Source of the DNA: Candidatus Margulisiibacteriota bacterium
GTDB lineage: Bacteria > Margulisbacteria > WOR-1 > O2-12-FULL-45-9
DNA: 10,264 nucleotides
NCBI GenBank assembly: GCA_018817195.1
Contig: JAHIUL010000100.1
Span: forward strand, 1 to 10,264
Direction: 5' to 3'
Shown here: piece after piece, positions 6,851-10,264 of the stretch
How the letters are laid out: each line of letters starts with the position of its first letter
Position numbering within the stretch: position 1 is the stretch's first letter
Program-made: the position numbers and the translations under genes
The notes under the pieces: model-generated
Seen by the model: only the letters and a program-made list of their open reading frames with translations
Database searches by the model: none
What the model was told of the DNA's origin: nothing

Positions 6851-8110
6851 TTAAAAAAACGCTGCTTTTTGTCGTTTTTGACGATGGTAAGCAACAGCAA
6901 ACCTATGCGCTTCATCGCGAATCCGTTGGAGTAATTTAAGGGCGGAAGAGTTTCTTGGTAAAGACAGGGTTTTTGAGCCTGGCAAACAGATTGTTTCTTC
7001 GCGTTTTGCCAGGCCGATAAGCGGAAGGCCGGCAGCCGCAGAACCGTTAAGCGCCTTAAGCGCCGAATTCACCTGGGCAACACCGCCATCAACCATTACT
7101 AAGTCTGGCAGGGGCATTCTTTTCATTAATGTTTTTGTGTAGCGCCGCTTTACCACCTCAAATATTGCAGCTGTATCATTTGGCTTTTTCTCCACTGACC
7201 TGATTTTAAACTTGCGGTAATCATTTCTTAATGGGACGCCGCCGTAAAAACTTACCATTGATGCCACAATATTCGATCCCTGTATATTAGAGACATCAAA
7301 ACATTCAATTCTCATGGGCGGCTTTTTTAGCTTTAGGGCGGTTTTTAGCTCATTGACCTCAGTTAACAGGCGGGGCGCAGGCGCAGATAACAATTCTTTG
7401 CCTTCAATCATTTTTTGCAAAATCCTGATGCGGTCGCGCAGTATCGCTGCCCGTTCAAACTCCTGGTTAGCTGAAGCTCTCTTCATTTCTTGTTCAAGCT
7501 TGGCAAGCGCTATGTCCATTTTACCTTCAAGCAATGAGACAATTCCTTCTACTAGCTTCATATAATCTTCTCTGGCAATTTTATTAACACACGGACCTGC
7601 GCAGCTGCCAATCCGGTAATAAAGGCAGGGCTGCTGGCGCGACCTTAAAGGCGATTCCTTGCACCATCTTATGGGAAAAAGCTTCTTGACCAATCGAATC
7701 ACTTCGCGCACCATGCTCCCCTGAAACCGGCCAAAATACAAAGCTTTATCTTTTTCTTTTTTTCTGGCTAAAAACAGGCGGGGCCATTTTTCGTTAATGG
7801 TCAATTTTAAATATGGGTAGGTTTTATCGTCGCGCAAGGCAATGTTATAGCGGGGCCTATATTTCTTGATGAGTTCATCTTCCAAAAGCAGGGCGTCCAT
7901 TTCCGAGCCTGCCAGGATGTAGTCTATGTCTTTTAAGCGTTCAAGTAATATACTGGCCTTGATATCCTGGGTTTTTGTAAAATAAGAAGCAACTCTTTTG
8001 CGCAGTGATTTTGCTTTGCCAACGTAAATTATAGAGCCGGACCTGTCTTTAAAGAGGTAAACACCTGGTTTATTCGGCAGGTTTTTAAGTTTTTCTTTCA
8101 GGCTAGTCAT
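6851..8110 (-). CDS. uvrC: Short-form excinuclease ABC subunit C
   Basis: UvrC makes both incisions in nucleotide excision repair, with UvrA and UvrB. Domains seen: an N-terminal GIY-YIG nuclease (about 14-95; PGVYLF, IIYVGKAKSLRKRV and the Glu-containing LLLEDELIKKYRP), which makes the 3' cut; four cysteines (150, 162, 170, 174) with the same spacing as the iron-sulfur ligands of E. coli UvrC; a UVR motif (about 200-235) for UvrB contact; and the RNase H-like domain, with ECFDVSN (Asp272), VDGG (Asp341) and IRDEAH (His402), which makes the 5' cut. At 419 residues it is far shorter than the usual roughly 600. Two segments are missing: about 120-140 residues between the UVR motif and the RNase H core, and the C-terminal tandem HhH, since the protein stops just after HRQKR. 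Nothing suggests a frameshift. ATG follows L9 after 9 nt, with GGGTGG abutting it. Confidence 0.93.
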   Translation of the reverse strand: MTSLKEKLKNLPNKPGVYLFKDRSGSIIYVGKAKSLRKRVASYFTKTQDIKASILLERLKDIDYILAGSEMDALLLEDELIKKYRPRYNIALRDDKTYPYLKLTINEKWPRLFLARKKEKDKALYFGRFQGSMVREVIRLVKKLFPIRWCKESPLRSRQQPCLYYRIGSCAGPCVNKIAREDYMKLVEGIVSLLEGKMDIALAKLEQEMKRASANQEFERAAILRDRIRILQKMIEGKELLSAPAPRLLTEVNELKTALKLKKPPMRIECFDVSNIQGSNIVASMVSFYGGVPLRNDYRKFKIRSVEKKPNDTAAIFEVVKRRYTKTLMKRMPLPDLVMVDGGVAQVNSALKALNGSAAAGLPLIGLAKREETICLPGSKTLSLPRNSSALKLLQRIRDEAHRFAVAYHRQKRQKAAFF

Positions 8111-8119
8111 CCACCCAAT

Positions 8120-8569
8120 TTATTTTTTGGCTTCGACTTTAACCTTTAGGTTTGCTGTGATCCCCTGATAAAGCTTGACCGGCACAGAATAGCTGCCGAT
8201 AATTTTCAGGGGGCTGTCTAAGTTAATTCTCTTTTTGTCCAAGTCAACTTCTGCCTGCTGTTTTACCACATCAGCAATATCCTGGGCAGTAACTGAGCCA
8301 AACAGTTTGCCGCCTTCGCCCACATCAACAGCAACAGCAAATTCCAGGCTGCTGAGCTTTTTGGCTAATTCTTCAAAACTGGCTTTCTTGGCTGCTACTT
8401 CCTTTGCCTTGTCTTCCATTTTTTGTTTTAAGGAGGCTAGGGCGTTTGGCGTGGCCGGGCCAGCCAAGTGTTTTGGAAAAAGATAATTTCTGGCATAGCC
8501 GTCTGAAACATTAGCCAGGGTGTATTCTTCGCCCAGCTCAGGAACTTCTTTGTACAAAATAACTTTCAT
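8120..8569 (-). CDS. rplI: 50S ribosomal protein L9 (bL9)
   Basis: L9 binds 23S rRNA near the base of the L1 stalk and helps maintain reading frame. The length of 149 residues equals that of E. coli L9. The N-terminal rRNA-binding domain (1 to about 50) has MKVILYKEVPELG and DGYARNYLFPKHLA; a long connecting helix (about 42-78) and the C-terminal domain (about 80-149), with LFGSVTAQDIADV, follow. One detail differs from most L9 proteins: the usual basic turn after LG (such as LGKKGD) is LGEEYT here, with acidic residues in the N-domain loop. The gene starts one base after the rpsR stop (TAA-T-ATG), with GGTGG about seven bases upstream of ATG 8567-8569. It is the fifth gene of the S6-SSB-SSB-S18-L9 block. 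Confidence 0.97.
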   Translation of the reverse strand: MKVILYKEVPELGEEYTLANVSDGYARNYLFPKHLAGPATPNALASLKQKMEDKAKEVAAKKASFEELAKKLSSLEFAVAVDVGEGGKLFGSVTAQDIADVVKQQAEVDLDKKRINLDSPLKIIGSYSVPVKLYQGITANLKVKVEAKK

Positions 8570-8570
8570 A

Positions 8571-8822
8571 TTAATCCACCGTGTACGGCACTAATCCCAT
8601 TTGCCGCGCCCTTTTGACCATCTTGGCGACCATGCGCTGGTGCAGTGCGCAGCAGCCAGTCATGCGCCGCGGGGCAATTTTGCCGCGGTCAGTTACATAG
8701 CGTCTCATTGCACCTAAGTCTTTATAATCCAAAGTCTTCTTTTCTACACAAAAAAAACATGGCTTGGGTTTTCTTTTCCTAAACTGCATCTTTTTTGTTG
8801 GCTTCCTTCTTTCTCTTCCCAT
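8571..8822 (-). CDS. rpsR: 30S ribosomal protein S18 (bS18), cysteine-rich form
   Basis: S18 pairs with S6 on the 30S platform. This 83-residue protein has a long basic N-terminal tail, the DYKDLGAMRRYVTDRGKIAPRR core and the TGCCALHQR segment typical of the family. I chose ATG 8820-8822 because it lies seven bases after a clear GGAGG (8830-8834). The in-frame TTG just before it (8823-8825) would add one residue at too short a spacing. Cys22 and Cys25 (CFFC) together with Cys57, Cys58 and His61 could form a zinc site. That corresponds to the cysteine-containing (C+) type described for several ribosomal proteins, whose loss in paralogues is tied to zinc-saving regulation. Zinc binding here is inferred from the residues only. 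The gene lies 21 nt after ssb copy B and one base before rplI. Confidence 0.96.
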   Translation of the reverse strand: MGRERRKPTKKMQFRKRKPKPCFFCVEKKTLDYKDLGAMRRYVTDRGKIAPRRMTGCCALHQRMVAKMVKRARQMGLVPYTVD

Positions 8823-8829
8823 CAATTTA

Positions 8830-8834
8830 CCTCC
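8830..8834 (-). promoter_or_regulatory. rpsR: Ribosome-binding site of rpsR
   Basis: GGAGG on the minus strand is seven bases from ATG 8820-8822 but only four from the in-frame TTG before it, so it favours the ATG. Confidence 0.75.
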
Positions 8835-8843
8835 GTATGTTTC

Positions 8844-9251
8844 TTAAAATGGTATTTCTTCGTCTGGCGTAGCTGTTTCTGCTTCAACCTCTTTTGTTGG
8901 CATAGAAGAGGACGATCCCGCGTCCGCCTTCCTGCCTAACATTTGCATATTATCAGCTACCACCTCTGTCATGCTGCGCATCTGGCCGTCACGGCCTTTA
9001 AAATTATTGATCTGCAGCCTGCCTTCAATCTGCACCGGCCGGCCTTTTTTTAAATACTCGCCGCAAATTTCAGCCAGCCTGCGCCAGGCAACCACATTAA
9101 TAAAGTCAACATCCTGGCTGCCATCCGCTGCGCCCTTGCGGCGGATACGGTTAACCGCAACCGTAAAACGACAAACCGGAATACCAGAAGTCGTATATCT
9201 TAATTCAGGGTCGCGAGTCAAATTTCCAATTAAAAATGCTTTATTATACAT
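8844..9251 (-). CDS. ssb: Single-stranded DNA-binding protein, copy B (S18-proximal)
   Basis: SSB coats single-stranded DNA during replication and repair, usually as a tetramer. The 135-residue protein has an OB fold at about 1-108 (AFLIGNLTRDPELRYTTSG, DFINVVAWRRLAEICGEYL, EGRLQINNF, TEVVADNMQML). A short Ser/Thr/Glu-rich linker follows, and the acidic tip DEEIPF is the C-terminal peptide that recruits SSB-interacting proteins such as RecQ, RecO and polymerase subunits. The insertion IRRKGAADGSQDV in the loop before DFINV is longer than in copy A. ATG 9249-9251 sits two bases after the stop of copy A; the closest GGAG is 16 nt away, so initiation is probably coupled to termination of copy A. 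In most bacteria there is only one ssb between rpsF and rpsR. This is the more conventional of the two copies. Confidence 0.96.
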   Translation of the reverse strand: MYNKAFLIGNLTRDPELRYTTSGIPVCRFTVAVNRIRRKGAADGSQDVDFINVVAWRRLAEICGEYLKKGRPVQIEGRLQINNFKGRDGQMRSMTEVVADNMQMLGRKADAGSSSSMPTKEVEAETATPDEEIPF

Positions 9252-9253
9252 AA

Positions 9254-9658
9254 TTAAAAAGGGAGATCTCCTGCCAGGCCAGAATCATCAAGCACTTCTT
9301 CTTCCTGGTCAACCGGCACGCCAATAGATTGGGACTCCTGCGTGCCGCCTTGGGACTGCTCCAATAACTGCAGATTTCTGGCCACCACCTCAGTTGCCCA
9401 GCGCCGCTGACCTGTTTGATCTTCAAAGGTTCGAATCTGAATACGGCCCTCAACCAAAACGAGTTTGCCTTTTTTGAATTTGTCAGCGCTAATTTCAGCT
9501 AATCTACGCCAGGCAATAACATCAATAAAATCACTGCCACCCTGGGGACGATTAACTGCCAAGCGAAACTTGGCCATAGGCAACCCGTCCATGGTTGATC
9601 GGCTTTCCGGATCCGCGGTTAAACGACCAACTAAAATTATTCTATTTAGATTCGCCAA
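9254..9658 (-). CDS. ssb: Single-stranded DNA-binding protein, copy A (S6-proximal paralogue)
   Basis: This second, divergent SSB lies directly upstream of copy B. It has 134 residues: an OB fold (about 1-100) with IILVGRLTADPESRSTMDG, DFIDVIAWRRLAEISADKF, EGRIQIRTF and TEVVARNLQLL, then a Gln/Ser/Gly- and acid-rich linker, and the tip GDLPF. By eye, about half of the OB-fold positions are identical to copy B. The loop before DFIDV is about eight residues shorter. Both copies keep the hydrophobic-acidic C-terminal tip, so both should recruit partners. The start is TTG at 9656-9658, inside the last codons of rpsF (17-nt overlap), with GGAG seven bases upstream. The next in-frame Met would fall inside the OB fold and delete strand 1, so TTG is well supported. 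It may form homo- or hetero-oligomers with copy B, or serve a separate condition. Confidence 0.95.
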   Translation of the reverse strand: MANLNRIILVGRLTADPESRSTMDGLPMAKFRLAVNRPQGGSDFIDVIAWRRLAEISADKFKKGKLVLVEGRIQIRTFEDQTGQRRWATEVVARNLQLLEQSQGGTQESQSIGVPVDQEEEVLDDSGLAGDLPF

Positions 9659-10055
9659 TTTGCTGCTCCGCTGCCTGGGGCTGCGACGGCTTAGCCTCTT
9701 CCGGCTGCTTTATCTCATTTTGTTCAGGGACCGGTTCGCCCTTTATCTCCTGCAGCGTTTCCGGCATTGATTTTATGATTGAATAACGAAGAATGTTTTC
9801 TGTAACCTTAAGATAGCTGCTAACTTTCTCAGGCACAGAGGTCTCGCTTTTGAAATAAATGACAACATAGACTCCCTGATTAAGTTTCCTTTTCTTGTTA
9901 AAAACTGACGCAAGCCTTCTAATGCCCCATTTATCAATTTTTTCAATTTCCCCGCCAAAAGATTTGATCCTTTCTTCTGTTTTAGTAAGAATTTTTTCTA
10001 CGGTTTCTTCCCCTAGTTTAGGGTCAAAAATCAGCATTAACTCGTATAAATTCAA
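9642..10055 (-). CDS. rpsF: 30S ribosomal protein S6 (bS6)
   Basis: S6 binds S18 and the central domain of 16S rRNA on the 30S platform. The 137-residue protein has the S6 fold at about 1-97: NLYELMLIFDPKL, the GGEIEKIDKWGIRRLA strand-turn, GVYVVIYF, and VTENILRYSIIK. A tail of about 40 residues follows, rich in Pro, Glu and Gln, in the manner of acidic S6 tails elsewhere. The start is TTG at 10053-10055, preceded by a strong AAAGGAGGG (10062-10070) at six bases. The next Met (in ELMLIF) would lose the first half of strand 1. It is the first gene of the long minus-strand operon, with a good promoter just upstream. Its last codons carry the ribosome-binding site and start of ssb copy A. Confidence 0.96.
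   Translation of the reverse strand: MNLYELMLIFDPKLGEETVEKILTKTEERIKSFGGEIEKIDKWGIRRLASVFNKKRKLNQGVYVVIYFKSETSVPEKVSSYLKVTENILRYSIIKSMPETLQEIKGEPVPEQNEIKQPEEAKPSQPQAAEQQIGESK
9666..9669 (-). promoter_or_regulatory. ssb: Ribosome-binding site of ssb copy A within rpsF
   Basis: GGAG on the minus strand, seven bases before TTG 9656-9658, is located inside the rpsF tail. Together with the 17-nt gene overlap it supports the TTG start and translational coupling of S6 and SSB. Confidence 0.65.
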
Positions 10056-10061
10056 AGCAAA

Positions 10062-10070
10062 CCCTCCTTT
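10062..10070 (-). promoter_or_regulatory. rpsF: Ribosome-binding site of rpsF
   Basis: AAAGGAGGG on the minus strand lies six bases before TTG 10053-10055. It decides the choice of this non-ATG start and is the strongest ribosome-binding site in the window. Confidence 0.85.
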
Positions 10071-10084
10071 TTTGACAGAAAAAT

Positions 10085-10113
10085 ATTATATCATAGAAAA
10101 CCAGGTTTAACAA
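10085..10113 (-). promoter_or_regulatory. Sigma-70-type promoter of the rpsF operon
   Basis: Read on the minus strand, there is a -35 TTGTTA (10108-10113), a 17-bp spacer, and a perfect -10 TATAAT (10085-10090) extended by TG one base upstream. Transcription should start near 10078, giving a leader of about 22 nt that contains the AAAGGAGGG of rpsF. It probably drives the whole eleven-gene run. The -35 box lies close to the putative left end of the IS30-type element. Confidence 0.8.
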
Positions 10114-10146
10114 CTGCGGCTAGCCCAAGTTCAACAAAGAAATGCA

Positions 10147-10171
10147 ACACCTGATATAAAATATCAGGTGT
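10147..10171. repeat. Perfect 11-bp inverted repeat with 3-base loop before the transposase start
   Basis: The arms ACACCTGATAT (10147-10157) and ATATCAGGTGT (10161-10171) are exactly complementary around AAA. The right arm ends on the base before ATG 10172 and contains AGGTG, the only Shine-Dalgarno-like sequence for that start. No U-run follows on either strand, so it does not look like a terminator. An extended -10-like TGATATAAA (10152-10160) lies within it. Confidence 0.85.
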
Positions 10172-10264
10172 ATGAGAAAAACAAATAAGCAAAGTAAAAA
10201 TAAGTGTACGGGACATCGATTCAGTCATTTGACCCTTGATGAACGCATAAAGATCGAGATTGGA
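10172..10264 (+). CDS. IS30-family transposase, N-terminal fragment (cut by window end)
   Basis: Thirty-one codons are visible from ATG 10172 and the frame is still open at base 10264. The product begins with a basic stretch (MRKTNKQSKNK) and then FSHLTLDERIKIEIG. This matches the start of IS30-family transposases, where an H-L-T-x-E/D-E-R-x-x-I-E motif opens the first DNA-binding helix-turn-helix. The DDE catalytic domain lies beyond the window, so completeness cannot be judged. The start codon directly follows a perfect inverted repeat that could mask ribosome binding. It is transcribed away from the rpsF operon. The assignment rests on a short but characteristic motif; another IS30-like HTH protein is a less likely alternative. 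Confidence 0.78.
   Translation, partial: MRKTNKQSKNKCTGHRFSHLTLDERIKIEIG

Larger units (their letters stand above)
10124..10264 (+). mobile_element. Left end of an IS30-family insertion sequence (right part outside window)
   Basis: The element is called from the IS30-type transposase that begins at 10172. Its left boundary is uncertain. The stretch at about 10124-10149, containing TTCAAC and then ATGCAACA, resembles the general form of IS30-family terminal inverted repeats as I recall them (TTCAA outside, GCAACA inside). The boundary would then fall close to the small palindrome GGCTAGCC (10118-10125). The right inverted repeat and any target duplication lie outside the window, so the exact end is an estimate within about 15 bases. 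Confidence 0.6.

Noticed and set aside
9262..9271. Palindrome GGAGATCTCC near the end of ssb copy A, followed on the minus strand by a T-run, as a possible terminator
   Set aside because: It has no loop, so a stable hairpin would need to lose several pairs; it encodes the conserved GDLP tip of the SSB, and copy B follows at 2 nt.
10118..10125. GGCTAGCC as a regulatory operator of rpsF
   Set aside because: An 8-bp palindrome can occur by chance, and there is no second copy or known motif to support an operator.
10147..10171. The inverted repeat as an intrinsic terminator
   Set aside because: There is no T-run after the arm on either strand, and the arms are AT-rich in the upper stem; its position against the transposase ATG fits translational control better.
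1..10264. CRISPR arrays, tRNA or rRNA genes, toxin-antitoxin or defence genes
   Set aside because: There are no spaced direct repeats, no tRNA cloverleaf-like spacers (gaps are too short), and every long frame is explained by a housekeeping family; I see no new defence system in this window.

Overview
The window is bacterial, of moderate GC, and almost completely coding. The gene set is housekeeping: ribosomal proteins S6, S18 and L9, SSB, UvrC, MiaA and HisD. A secreted coiled-coil/M23 murein hydrolase and a C-terminal processing protease sit among them. The lineage cannot be fixed by eye. The bifunctional phosphoglucose/phosphomannose isomerase, the short UvrC and the paired ssb genes would fit an uncultivated candidate-phylum bacterium (something like Margulisbacteria/WOR-1 or Omnitrophota), but that is only a guess.

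Layout. Positions 1-1080 (+ strand) hold the 3' part of miaA, a 41-codon very basic small gene that overlaps miaA by ATGA, and a PHP-domain phosphoesterase. Positions 10055 to 1067 (- strand) form one unbroken run of eleven genes: rpsF, ssb (copy A), ssb (copy B), rpsR, rplI, uvrC, an M23 peptidase, an S41 protease, a PGI/PMI, a sugar-phosphate nucleotidyltransferase and hisD. Gaps are 0-51 nt and there are two overlaps. hisD and the PHP gene converge and overlap tail to tail by 14 nt. Positions 10056-10264 hold a strong promoter reading into rpsF and then, on the + strand, the left end and first 31 codons of an IS30-family transposase. A perfect 11-bp inverted repeat sits directly before its start codon.

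How the genes fit together. The front of the long operon is the familiar S6-SSB-S18-L9 cluster, here with two different ssb genes. Behind it come nucleotide excision repair, two envelope genes that probably work together on peptidoglycan or periplasmic proteolysis, two sugar genes suggestive of a GDP-mannose branch from fructose-6-phosphate, and histidine biosynthesis. Translation signals vary: TTG starts for rpsF and ssb A, GTG starts for the S41 protease and the PGI/PMI, and several coupled junctions.

I found no CRISPR array, tRNA, rRNA or evident novel defence system. The best leads are the tandem ssb pair, the short UvrC that lacks both its middle segment and its HhH tail, the hidden 41-aa gene, and the hairpin at the transposase start. 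No stretch over 300 bases lacks a gene; the longest is 116 bases (10056-10171).
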